7,722 bases of DNA from a bacterium (GCA_027619145.1 JAQCGA010000179.1:1-7722), one strand, 5' to 3'. Counted from the first letter of the stretch, positions 1 through 6,773 are shown. The notes: generated by a model from the sequence alone, not told the origin. Numbers and translations: made by a program.

Positions 1-2803
1 CGTTCAGCCCGTAGCGTGCCATCGCCCCACGGTCCAGATCGATTTCCAGATAAGGTTTGCCCAGGCTTCGGTCGGCATAAACCGCTTCGGACTTAACCGA
101 CGGCACTTCTTTGAGGAATTGTTCCAGTTTCATGCTGAACACTTCAATACTTTTCAAGTCGGGTCCAAACACCTTGATTCCCATAGGCGCACGCATCCCT
201 GTCTGCAGCATCACAAGCCGGGTTTCAATCGGCTGCAATTTGGGCGCAGATGTGACACCCGGAATATCGTTCGTGGCATTCACAATTTCATCCCAGATAT
301 CATCAGGCGATTGGATATGATCGCGCCATTGGCGAAAGTATCTTCCTTTTTCATCGGGGATCAAGTTGCCTTTTTCGTTTTTCAAAAACACGCCATTCTG
401 ATCCACCTGAAAACGAATCGGGTACCCGTTCTCATCGGTTTTGTACTCGCTTTTGTAACGGATGATATTTTCGAACATGGACATCGGCGCCGGGTCCAGC
501 GCACTTCCCACCCTTCCGGCTTTCCCTACAACCGTCTCCACCTCGGGGATGGCCTGCACCCGCATATCCAGCTGTTGCACATGCCGCAGATTGGCTGTAA
601 CCCCCGAATGCGGCATGGAGGTAGGCATCAGCAAAAAGGAGCCTTCATCCAGGGAAGGCATAAACTCCTTGCCCATTCCTGGGAATGTGTGGGAAAACGA
701 ACTCCAGACAGAAGTCGTGCGCACATTCCAGCCAACCTTATCAAAACCCGTGGAAACCAGGCCAAAAATAGGATTGAAGCCCAGCCAGATATTCAGACCC
801 AGCAAAAGGATCAAACTGGGTATCAACAAAAAGGTTTTCTTGTGCTCAAGACACATACTCAGAAGCCAGGGATACACGCGGATAAACACTTTGAACAGGC
901 CCAGTACCAATCCAATAATGAGCAGAATAAACAGAAAGTTCAGAAACAAAGAGTTCTCAACGCCAAGCGGCCGCCACTGTCCGGCAAGCAGCCAGGAAAC
1001 AGCGGCGAGGATGATTCCAATCGTAAGGGTATCGTGGTGTTTTTTTATCACATCGCTGAATCTTTGCGAGCGAAGGTTTCCACGTTCAGCCAGGTGATGT
1101 AACAAACCATTGATACCAAGCGCCATCAGCGCCAGTCCACCCCACGGTACCCACCACAACACCGTCACACCAAAAACAAGGAGCAGGCTATGTAAGTAAA
1201 CGCGTCCATTCTTTTTCCCGCTTGGGATAGAAAAAAGCGCGTGCGCAAAAGCCGGCATCATGAAAAGCGTGATGATCAGCGCGGCCAAAAGCGCAAAGGA
1301 CTTCGTATAAGCCAGCGGCCCGAACAATTTCCCTTCCGCCGCTTGTAACGTAAAAACGGGCAAGAAACTCACAATGGTCGTCGACACAGCAGCCAGAATA
1401 GCCGTTGACACTTCCGTGGACGCATTGTAAATCGTCGTGAGCATAGGCTGCCCTTCAGGGGCTTCCTCCTGGTGACGCAAAATATTTTCGCTCAGAATAA
1501 TTCCCAGGTCCACCATCGTCCCAATCGCAATGGCAATGCCCGACAGCGCCACGATATTGGCATCCACCTTCAGGTATTTCATCAAAACAAAGCACATCAG
1601 CACAGCCAGAGGCAGCAGTGCGGAAATCATCAACGAGGCCCGGAGGTGCATGACCATTGCAACAATCACAATAATGGTGATAAGCACCTGCAGACTGATG
1701 GCTTCAGACAGCGTACCGAGCGTTTCATAGATCAAATCAGCGCGGTCGTAGAAAGGCACAAGGGTTACCCTGGAAACCCTGCCGTCTGCAAGCGTTCTGG
1801 ACGGCAACCCGGGCGATATTTCTTTGATTTTCTCTTTGACCTGCTGAATCACTTTAAGAGGATTATCGCCGTAACGCGCCACCACCACACCGCCCACGGC
1901 CTCCACGCCGCCCTTGTCAAGAAAACCGCTGTGGCCGCGCGGCGCAGGGCCAATGTTCACCTTCGCAATGTCTCGGATGCGGATGGGCACATTCTCGGCA
2001 ACACGCACCACGGCCTGCTCGATATCCTGAAGGGACTCCACATATCCCAACCCTCTCACATAATATTCCACCAGGTTCAGTTCTACCGTGTTGGCACCCA
2101 CGTCTAGGTTGCTCTGCCTGACCGCGTCCATCACCTGCATCAGGCTCACATTGTGCGCCTTCATCGCCACCGGATCCAGATCCACCTGGTATTCCTTGAC
2201 GAACCCGCCCACAGAAGCTACTTCGGACACGCCCTTTACTGCCGTTAGCGCATAGCGCACATAAAAGTCCTGAATGGTACGCAACTCGTGCGGGTCCCAC
2301 CCTCCGGCGGGGTTTCCATTTTCATCGCGCCCTTCCAGCGTGTACCAGAAGACCTGCCCAAGCGCCGTGGCATCCGGCCCCAGCGTGGGCGAAACCCCTT
2401 CAGGCAGCAAGCCCGAAGGAAGTGCACTTAACTTTTCCAGCACCCGGGTGCGGCTCCAGTAATAATCCACACTTTCGTCAAAAATGATGGCGATAAAGGA
2501 GAGACCAAACATCGACGTGCTGCGGATACTGTTAACACCCGGCAAGCCGAGCAATGCGGTTGTCATGGGATACGTGATCTGATCTTCCACGTCCTCCGGG
2601 CTACGCCCCATCCATTCGGTGAATACGATCTGCTGATTTTCCCCGATATCGGGAATCGCATCAACGGGCACGGGGTCGCGCGGCAAAAAATCGATCTGCC
2701 AGTTAAACGGCGCCGTTACAACACCCCAGCCCACGAATAGAATCAACAGCAGCACCACGACAAGCTTGTTATTTAAGAAAAATGCGATCAACGTATTGAG
2801 CAT
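1..2803 (-). CDS. cusA: CusA/CzcA-family RND heavy-metal efflux pump, probably Cu(I)/Ag(I); C-terminus beyond the window
   Basis: Inner-membrane proton-driven pump of a tripartite efflux system. An open frame of 934 codons starts at ATG 2803 and runs off the left edge. It begins with transmembrane helix 1 (about residues 4-30), then the family's conserved start (DAIPDIGENQ, EWMGRSPEDVEDQITYP). The helix-4 motif GIAIAIGTMVDLG carries D432, equivalent to the proton-relay Asp of E. coli CusA (D405). The three CusA substrate methionines (573, 623, 672) align with M726, M776 and M865. D617 and E625 align with D770 and E778. The 50-residue spacing between the first two Met is identical to CusA. This supports monovalent copper/silver over Zn/Co/Ni. 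Relative to E. coli CusA there is an extra hydrophobic stretch at about 530-650 and a charged insert at about 783-835. I recall both from longer CusA homologues. Family call is firm; substrate is inferred. Confidence 0.95.
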   Translation of the reverse strand, partial: MLNTLIAFFLNNKLVVVLLLILFVGWGVVTAPFNWQIDFLPRDPVPVDAIPDIGENQQIVFTEWMGRSPEDVEDQITYPMTTALLGLPGVNSIRSTSMFGLSFIAIIFDESVDYYWSRTRVLEKLSALPSGLLPEGVSPTLGPDATALGQVFWYTLEGRDENGNPAGGWDPHELRTIQDFYVRYALTAVKGVSEVASVGGFVKEYQVDLDPVAMKAHNVSLMQVMDAVRQSNLDVGANTVELNLVEYYVRGLGYVESLQDIEQAVVRVAENVPIRIRDIAKVNIGPAPRGHSGFLDKGGVEAVGGVVVARYGDNPLKVIQQVKEKIKEISPGLPSRTLADGRVSRVTLVPFYDRADLIYETLGTLSEAISLQVLITIIVIVAMVMHLRASLMISALLPLAVLMCFVLMKYLKVDANIVALSGIAIAIGTMVDLGIILSENILRHQEEAPEGQPMLTTIYNASTEVSTAILAAVSTTIVSFLPVFTLQAAEGKLFGPLAYTKSFALLAALIITLFMMPAFAHALFSIPSGKKNGRVYLHSLLLVFGVTVLWWVPWGGLALMALGINGLLHHLAERGNLRSQRFSDVIKKHHDTLTIGIILAAVSWLLAGQWRPLGVENSLFLNFLFILLIIGLVLGLFKVFIRVYPWLLSMCLEHKKTFLLIPSLILLLGLNIWLGFNPIFGLVSTGFDKVGWNVRTTSVWSSFSHTFPGMGKEFMPSLDEGSFLLMPTSMPHSGVTANLRHVQQLDMRVQAIPEVETVVGKAGRVGSALDPAPMSMFENIIRYKSEYKTDENGYPIRFQVDQNGVFLKNEKGNLIPDEKGRYFRQWRDHIQSPDDIWDEIVNATNDIPGVTSAPKLQPIETRLVMLQTGMRAPMGIKVFGPDLKSIEVFSMKLEQFLKEVPSVKSEAVYADRSLGKPYLEIDLDRGAMARYGLN

Positions 2804-2812
2804 GGAACAGGG

Positions 2813-2817
2813 TCCTT
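2813..2817 (-). promoter_or_regulatory. Shine-Dalgarno of the cusA-like gene
   Basis: Minus-strand AAGGA lies 9 nt upstream of the ATG at 2803 (ACCCTGTTC if counted from the final G of AAGG, 8 nt from the last A). It supports this start. All but its last base lies inside the hairpin at 2814-2833. Confidence 0.7.
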
Positions 2818-2833
2818 TTTCTTGTGAAAAAGG
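2814..2833 (-). promoter_or_regulatory. Perfect 8-bp hairpin enclosing the cusA-like ribosome binding site
   Basis: Minus-strand RNA reads CCUUUUUC, loop ACAA, then GAAAAAGG. The two arms are exact complements, and the 3' arm contains the AAGG of the Shine-Dalgarno. The start codon lies 10 nt further on. The fold would hide the ribosome binding site. It could act as a translational brake, an RNA thermometer or a ligand-dependent switch. The arms and loop are read directly; any regulatory role is inferred. Confidence 0.5.
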
Positions 2834-3106
2834 TAGAAGCCAGGAGGTGATTGAAAAACCTCACGAAAACCGCGCCATCCGATGCTTGCGGTTTGGGCTA
2901 CCTGAAAAACCAGAATTGAAAGGGGTACACACATGATAACCGCGACCTATCGGGCAACCAGGCAGACCGAAAGCTGGACGGGGCTTCATGGTACAGCACA
3001 GCAGCCCGCTGAAAGCCAGCGGGGGTTATCCGGTTTGTCGTCTAAATCAAAAGGGAATTCGCCCGTTCTGTTCAGAACCAGGCAAAGAGGTATTACGGAG
3101 GGAAAT
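2834..3106. other. Non-coding gap with several inverted repeats between the small Cys-rich gene and cusA
   Basis: I found no convincing gene on either strand here. Plus-strand reading frames (2802-2935 and 2933-3148) resemble no family I know and run against all neighbours. Inverted repeats are AAACCGC/GCGGTTT (2867-2873 with 2888-2894), CCCGCTG/CAGCGGG (3005-3011 with 3017-3023, loop AAAGC) and GTTCTG-TT-CAGAAC (3065-3078). Transcribed on the minus strand, this would be a structured leader for cusA. It could also be the scar of a deletion or insertion. I checked by eye for the conserved cores of cobalamin, c-di-GMP-I and fluoride riboswitches and did not see a convincing match. Confidence 0.5.
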
Positions 3107-3451
3107 CTAAATCAGGAAAGACGTATGGATGAGGTACAGCGAGGGTGAAGCTCTGGAAACGGAAAGATCCTGTGCGATCTCTCGTCGGATGGCAGCATAT
3201 AGAGGAAACGTGAAAAAAAGAGGCTGGAGTCCCGCATACATCCCGGGAGCCGGGAGCCGGACGTCCGCCGCTGGAAGAAGTGGAGATACATCTGCATCTG
3301 CCTGCCGCACTTCCGGCTGCTCGCTACAACAACAAGCCGGCTTCTCCTGCACAGCATGACAGGCCATTGCTTCGGCTGCTGGCATCCAGCACAGGCAGTG
3401 CGGAAGCAACATCGCGGCAAGCAAGAACAATATAGAAAAAATACGGATCAC
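3107..3451 (-). CDS. Small exported Cys-rich protein of a metal-efflux operon (114 aa)
   Basis: Function unknown. From a GTG at 3451 the product starts with a hydrophobic signal segment (about residues 5-15) ending in PAAEA, a plausible signal-peptidase cut. The mature start contains CHAVQEKPACCC, a Cys/His cluster suited to binding soft metals. The last residues SPSLYLIHTSFLI resemble the conserved ending, as I recall it, of small proteins encoded at the head of RND metal-efflux operons. I chose GTG 3451 because AGGA lies 8 nt upstream. A TTG at 3511 in the same frame would fall within the proposed -10 element, and a later in-frame ATG would break the signal peptide. A related role as a periplasmic metal binder or chaperone is inference. 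Confidence 0.72.
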   Translation of the reverse strand: MIRIFSILFLLAAMLLPHCLCWMPAAEAMACHAVQEKPACCCSEQPEVRQADADVSPLLPAADVRLPAPGMYAGLQPLFFTFPLYAAIRREIAQDLSVSRASPSLYLIHTSFLI

Positions 3452-3459
3452 GGAACCAA

Positions 3460-3465
3460 TCCTGT
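3460..3465 (-). promoter_or_regulatory. Shine-Dalgarno selecting the GTG start of the small Cys-rich protein
   Basis: Minus-strand ACAGGA is followed by an 8-nt spacer (TTGGTTCC) and GTG at 3451. No comparable site precedes the alternative starts, so it decides the start codon. Confidence 0.6.
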
Positions 3466-3501
3466 AAGAAGGAAACCTGCCACAAAATAGACTTTGATTA
3501 A

Positions 3502-3530
3502 AATAGAACAAAATTGTAGCAAAATGTCAA
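3502..3530 (-). promoter_or_regulatory. Sigma-70-like promoter for the metal-efflux genes
   Basis: On the minus strand a perfect -35 TTGACA (3525-3530) is followed 17 nt later by TCTATT (3502-3507, 4 of 6 matches to TATAAT). Another reading gives TATTTT with a 19-nt spacer, the spacing used by MerR-type regulators, but I see no clear dyad in the spacer. The start would be about 40-45 nt before the GTG at 3451. The region is AT-rich and follows the stop of the upstream gene, as expected for a new transcription unit. Confidence 0.5.
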
Positions 3531-3581
3531 GTCCACTCTCATCGCACGCCCCGCAAAGAAACTTCAATACCAAACGATTGG

Positions 3582-4712
3582 CTAAAACCCTGCCTGTAAA
3601 CCGGCCGAAAAAACTTGAACGTCGGTATCATAATAAGAATCGTTAGAGCGAATATCTTTATAGAGCCACTCAACGCGTACTCCAACCTCACGCACCCACC
3701 CTTTCGAAAACCGGAATGTCTTTTCGACCTCAAGCTCCACACTCTTGCGCGTATCCTGTCGGGTCAGATCCGGACGAATCAGAAACCCGTTGAGATCCAG
3801 CGCAGGACGCCCGAGGTAATCCCGCTGCACGTAACGGCCTGTGACCTCAACCTGGACTCCCCAGGGCGTGAGATGTTTCAATGTGCTTCGAAGTTCATTT
3901 TCATCATAACTGTACCGATCATCGAAAAGCTCTTCGTCTGTATTAAATCCTTCCACTTCGGCGAATCGGTTTTGCCCGATGACATTGATGCGAAGAAGGT
4001 ACTCGATTTGAAGCCCTGTGTTTTTTGCGAGCGCCTGGGCTACTTTCGCTCCCAGGGTTGCCTGTGCCAGCGTTCGAGCGCCACCCGCACGAGCACGGGA
4101 AACGGCGTCTGAGGTATCGGCCGATATCGACCGGGCATAGGTTTTGACACCGAAATTCCCCTGGACCTGCAACGTTGTCCGCGTTTTAAGAAACCGGCTA
4201 AATTTCAAGAATGCCGCCTGCTCCATATAACTGTATTCCTCTGCGTGCAGGTACTGCCGATACCTGAGGCGGTAGCCTACCCAGGAAAGCAGGGACGGCC
4301 GCAGATAAAATTTCCCATTCAGATATGCAGTCTGCTGAAAGTAGTCGTAATACCGATAGACCGGGCGGTCCAGCCGCAGATTCGCTTCTACGCCTGCAAA
4401 CAAAGCGTTCCGATGTTTTCCGGGGCGCGTATAGCTGAATCCGACCTGGTGCGTATGGCTGAACAGATCTCCATATTCCGCAAAAACATTGGCATTCCCC
4501 GTGTAATAAAAACTCATGGAACGACGCCAGGCATAATTCACGTCTGCATAGGCCAGCGTAACCCAGTCAGAACGCCGATTGTAGTTTTGAAACAGGTTAT
4601 TCGTATAGCTCAGATATGTATTGAACTGAACCCCAACCCGGTCGGTTGCTTCCAGGCCAGTGCTTCCACCCAGAAGAATCAATACGACCATCCAGCGAAC
4701 CCGGGATCTCAT
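3582..4712 (-). CDS. Outer-membrane beta-barrel protein (376 aa), third gene of the surface operon
   Basis: Probably an outer-membrane barrel of unknown substrate. Residues 1-22 form a signal peptide (two Arg at the start, then MVVLILLGG, cut near LEA). The mature chain has no long hydrophobic helix and no Cys. It is rich in Tyr, Arg and Phe in alternating patterns such as YLNGKFYLRPSLLSWVGYRL and LEVEKTFRFSKG, typical of amphipathic strands. It ends in Phe, the usual C-terminal signature for BAM-dependent insertion. The ATG overlaps the upstream stop (ATGA), and GGGAGG lies 6 nt ahead. The frame stays open upstream to 4859, but that extension overlaps the preceding gene and lacks a signal sequence. 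It may be a channel or anchor for the two upstream proteins. No named family is recognised. Confidence 0.88.
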   Translation of the reverse strand: MRSRVRWMVVLILLGGSTGLEATDRVGVQFNTYLSYTNNLFQNYNRRSDWVTLAYADVNYAWRRSMSFYYTGNANVFAEYGDLFSHTHQVGFSYTRPGKHRNALFAGVEANLRLDRPVYRYYDYFQQTAYLNGKFYLRPSLLSWVGYRLRYRQYLHAEEYSYMEQAAFLKFSRFLKTRTTLQVQGNFGVKTYARSISADTSDAVSRARAGGARTLAQATLGAKVAQALAKNTGLQIEYLLRINVIGQNRFAEVEGFNTDEELFDDRYSYDENELRSTLKHLTPWGVQVEVTGRYVQRDYLGRPALDLNGFLIRPDLTRQDTRKSVELEVEKTFRFSKGWVREVGVRVEWLYKDIRSNDSYYDTDVQVFSAGLQAGF

Positions 4713-5461
4713 CTGCCGCCTCCCATATGATGTTTGTTCCGGCCCGTCTCGTCCGTACCCATATGCCCGGGCGTCTTTCGATCTTCTTCCCCTCCCGGCA
4801 TTCCTGGCATTGCCATGGTCCCCCGGGGAACCCTCCCCAGAAACGTCCGGCCATCGCAAATCCCATCTCCGTCCTCGTCGATAAACAGATCCATCCCTTC
4901 CACCGGATGTGTTTGATCCTCGCCAGGATGCCGGGAATCGTTCATTCCATCCCCATCTTCATCAATAAACAACCGATGTTCAGCCCCCCGTTCCTCATCC
5001 ATACGCCCGTACCGGAACCCATCCAGCGACCGATGATCGTATTTGAGGCCGGTAATATCGTTGCTTCCGTCGCCGTCGTCATCGATCACATTGTCACAGA
5101 TCCCGTCGCCATTGAGATCTATAAAGTGGGCGTTCAAATCATTGACGCCATCGCCATCCCGGTCTACAAACAGATCGTTGATTCCATCCCCATCCTGATC
5201 CACAAACTGAAACCTGTGAGGATAGGGCTTATTCGTCACATCGTTAATTCCGTCGCCGTTCGCATCTTGAAAACGATCGTTCACACCGTCGCGGTCCTGG
5301 TCCACAAAGGCGCTGTTCCCAGCCGAGACGTCCGCAGGCTTTTCAGTCACCGGCCCCACCATATCTTCCGTCTTCCCCTTCTCCGGAGAAGACAGGGGTT
5401 CGGCGGCCAGCAGAGGAAGTGCGCCACTCAGCGCAACGAAAAAAACAATCCATCCGATCAT
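4709..5461 (-). CDS. Exported calcium-loop protein with eight DxDGDG-type loops and a Met/His-rich tail (250 aa)
   Basis: Likely periplasmic or surface protein binding calcium. ATG 5461 is chosen because AAGGG lies 8 nt upstream and the next residues form a signal peptide (IGWIVFFVALSGALPLLAA, residues 2-20). Acidic loops of thrombospondin type-3/EF-hand-like form begin near residues 54, 66, 88, 100, 115, 127, 167 and 195, for example DQDGDGIND and DLNGDGICD. The last two-loop block reads FIDEDGDG twice. Only two Cys are present, both in GDGICD contexts, and might pair. The C-terminal ~35 residues (TMAMPGMPGG, HMGTDET, KHHMGGGR) are Met/His-rich, suited to soft metals as well. The gene is overlapped by the barrel gene (ATGA) and is a diverged relative of the gene before it. 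Loop identity is clear; the physiological role is unknown. Confidence 0.88.
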   Translation of the reverse strand: MIGWIVFFVALSGALPLLAAEPLSSPEKGKTEDMVGPVTEKPADVSAGNSAFVDQDRDGVNDRFQDANGDGINDVTNKPYPHRFQFVDQDGDGINDLFVDRDGDGVNDLNAHFIDLNGDGICDNVIDDDGDGSNDITGLKYDHRSLDGFRYGRMDEERGAEHRLFIDEDGDGMNDSRHPGEDQTHPVEGMDLFIDEDGDGICDGRTFLGRVPRGTMAMPGMPGGEEDRKTPGHMGTDETGRNKHHMGGGR

Positions 5462-5488
5462 AGCATTTACCCTTACAGAACGAGACAA

Positions 5489-5512
5489 TGCCGGGGCCCG
5501 AAAGCCCCGGCA
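5489..5512 (-). terminator. GC-rich hairpin between the two calcium-loop genes (attenuator or RNA stabiliser)
   Basis: A 9-bp perfect stem, TGCCGGGGC with GCCCCGGCA, closes a 6-nt loop in the 60-bp gap. The following minus-strand bases TTGTCTCGTTCT are only moderately T-rich. It may be a leaky terminator lowering expression of the second and third genes, or a 3' stabiliser for the first gene's message. The structure is certain; the role is inferred. Confidence 0.45.
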
Positions 5513-5521
5513 CAAACTGCA

Positions 5522-6697
5522 TCAGCCGCCGGAACGACCTTTTTGTTTTTCTTTTTTTGCTTCATCAGTGTCCTGCATTCCCGGGCCCATACCCTGTCCG
5601 GAACCCATCATGCCGCCGTTTGTATTCTGAGAACCCACATTCTGCTGACCCTGCGCATTTTGCGCAGCATTGTCATTCCCCTGCTGGGCAAAATCAGAAC
5701 CATCCGACGGAGACCCTGCACCGGCGCCGTCAACGGGCCTCCCCATACCGCCTCCCATCATACCTCCCATCCTACCACCATGCCCCCCACCTTCCAGACC
5801 CGGAGGAAGAACGTAGTCCGTGTCCATCCCGTTGGGAATTCCATCCTTGTCCGCATCCTGCATCAGATCGTTTACCCCGTCGCCGTCTTCATCTATGAAT
5901 CCATTGAAATGGCCCATTCCATGACCGCCCCCAAACCGGCCGCGCCGGACACCTTCGGGAAGCGCATAATCGGCATCCATGCCATTGGGAATCCCGTCGT
6001 GATCTCCGTCCAGCATCAAATCGTTGATTCCATCGCCGTCTTCATCCACGAACCCCACAGACCGGCCCATCCTTCCGTGCCCACCACCAAACCGGCCTGC
6101 CTCAATACCTTCGGGCATTACGTAGTCCGCATCCATCCCGTTGGGAATCCCGTCCTTGTCCGCATCCTGTGTCAGGTCATTTACCCCATCGCCATCTTCA
6201 TCTACAAATCCCCCGAAATGACCCATTCCGTACCCTCGGTTGTTCGTCCCAACCGCAACGCCTTCAGGGAGTGCATAATCCACATCCAGACCGTTGGGTA
6301 TTCCATCGCCGTCTGCGTCCTGAGTCAGGTCATTCACTCCGTCCCCGTCTTCATCCACAAATCCGTGCCCCATCCATCCGCGTCCCGTCACAATCCCTTT
6401 TTCCGTCAGGTAATCTGAATCTCTTCCATTGGGTATCCCATCCTTGTCCGCATCCTGCGTCAGATCATTTACCCCGTCGCCATCTTCATCAATAAACAGG
6501 TTGTGCATTTCAGGGCCGTATGCGCTGTGGCCTGATGGATTCATCTGGCCGTCCGGCATTCCGTCTCCATCTTCATCCACAAACACCGTGCCGCCAGCCT
6601 GTGCTTCATCGGCAACCGCATGCTGAACGGTACCGATCCAGAGCCAGGCGACCATCCCTGCGATCAACCAGAAAGGAAAAACTCTTGCGTGTTTCAC
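5522..6697 (-). CDS. Exported repeat protein: five tandem calcium-loop repeats and a Gly/Met/Asn/Gln-rich tail (391 aa)
   Basis: First gene of the sigma-54-controlled operon; function unknown. The start is GTG 6697: AGGAGG lies 6 nt upstream, and the in-frame ATG at 6712 actually contains that Shine-Dalgarno. Residues 1-30 form a signal peptide (PFWLIAGMVAWLWIG, cut near HAVA/DEA). A half unit (FVDEDGDGMPDG, near residue 39) precedes five repeats starting near 68, 113, 164, 216 and 267, spaced 45-52 residues apart. Each has F(V/I)DEDGDGxNDL, then DxDxDGIPNGxDxDY and a Gly-rich linker. The acidic DxDxDG spacing matches thrombospondin type-3/OmpA-linker calcium loops. The tail (about 305-375) is low complexity, with MGGMMGGGMG and MMGSGQGMGPGM, and ends in a basic segment KKEKQKGRSGG. 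It has no Cys. A calcium-stiffened surface or extracellular rod is the simplest reading. Confidence 0.9.
   Translation of the reverse strand: MKHARVFPFWLIAGMVAWLWIGTVQHAVADEAQAGGTVFVDEDGDGMPDGQMNPSGHSAYGPEMHNLFIDEDGDGVNDLTQDADKDGIPNGRDSDYLTEKGIVTGRGWMGHGFVDEDGDGVNDLTQDADGDGIPNGLDVDYALPEGVAVGTNNRGYGMGHFGGFVDEDGDGVNDLTQDADKDGIPNGMDADYVMPEGIEAGRFGGGHGRMGRSVGFVDEDGDGINDLMLDGDHDGIPNGMDADYALPEGVRRGRFGGGHGMGHFNGFIDEDGDGVNDLMQDADKDGIPNGMDTDYVLPPGLEGGGHGGRMGGMMGGGMGRPVDGAGAGSPSDGSDFAQQGNDNAAQNAQGQQNVGSQNTNGGMMGSGQGMGPGMQDTDEAKKEKQKGRSGG
5807..6496 (-). repeat. Five tandem ~135-156 bp coding repeats
   Basis: Units begin (minus strand) at about 6496, 6361, 6208, 6052 and 5899. The first unit is shorter (45 codons) than the others (51-52). 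Most differences between the core segments are at third codon positions, so the units look long-established and kept by selection on protein sequence. The variable part is the Gly/His/Met linker. The same repeats create a long open frame on the opposite strand. Confidence 0.85.
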
Positions 6698-6704
6698 CTT
6701 AAAC

Positions 6705-6711
6705 CTCCTCA
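6705..6711 (-). promoter_or_regulatory. Strong Shine-Dalgarno deciding the GTG start of the repeat-protein gene
   Basis: Minus-strand GAGGAGG is followed by TTTAAG and GTG at 6697. It lies inside the codons that would follow the alternative ATG at 6712, which argues for the GTG start. Confidence 0.75.
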
Positions 6712-6773
6712 TAAATTGTATGCCGCGTCCACCATTTCAGCGGGTCGATTCTCTCTTGCTCTCATGTCAGATC

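Noticed and set aside
119..2107. Several plus-strand open frames opposite the cusA-like gene
   Set aside because: The minus-strand frame is an uninterrupted, clearly recognisable RND pump. The plus-strand translations are Gln/His/Arg-rich shadows.
2880..3030. Resemblance to a c-di-GMP-I or other known riboswitch around GGGCAACC...GAAAGC...CAGCGGGG
   Set aside because: Only scattered fragments match, on the plus strand, and the conserved cores are not in place. A covariance-model search would be decisive.
2802..3148. Two short plus-strand frames joined by ATGA (44 and 71 codons), the second with an AAAGGGG upstream
   Set aside because: The first starts inside the cusA start region without a ribosome binding site, and neither shows a known motif. 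The second overlaps the small Cys-rich gene on the other strand. Direction opposes every neighbour. Kept only as a remote possibility.
3452..3511. TTG start at 3511 for the small Cys-rich protein
   Set aside because: It would lie inside the proposed -10 element, with no ribosome binding site. GTG 3451 has one at correct spacing.
4713..4859. 49-codon N-terminal extension of the barrel gene
   Set aside because: It overlaps the upstream gene in another frame. The internal ATG at 4712 has a good Shine-Dalgarno and begins a signal peptide.
4646..6418. Plus-strand open frame of 590 codons opposite the calcium-loop genes
   Set aside because: It is an antisense product of the repeated GAC/GAT-rich coding units (recurring IxxIAxFIHE-like peptides). 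It has no ribosome binding site and spans two genes that have signals, starts and conserved loops.
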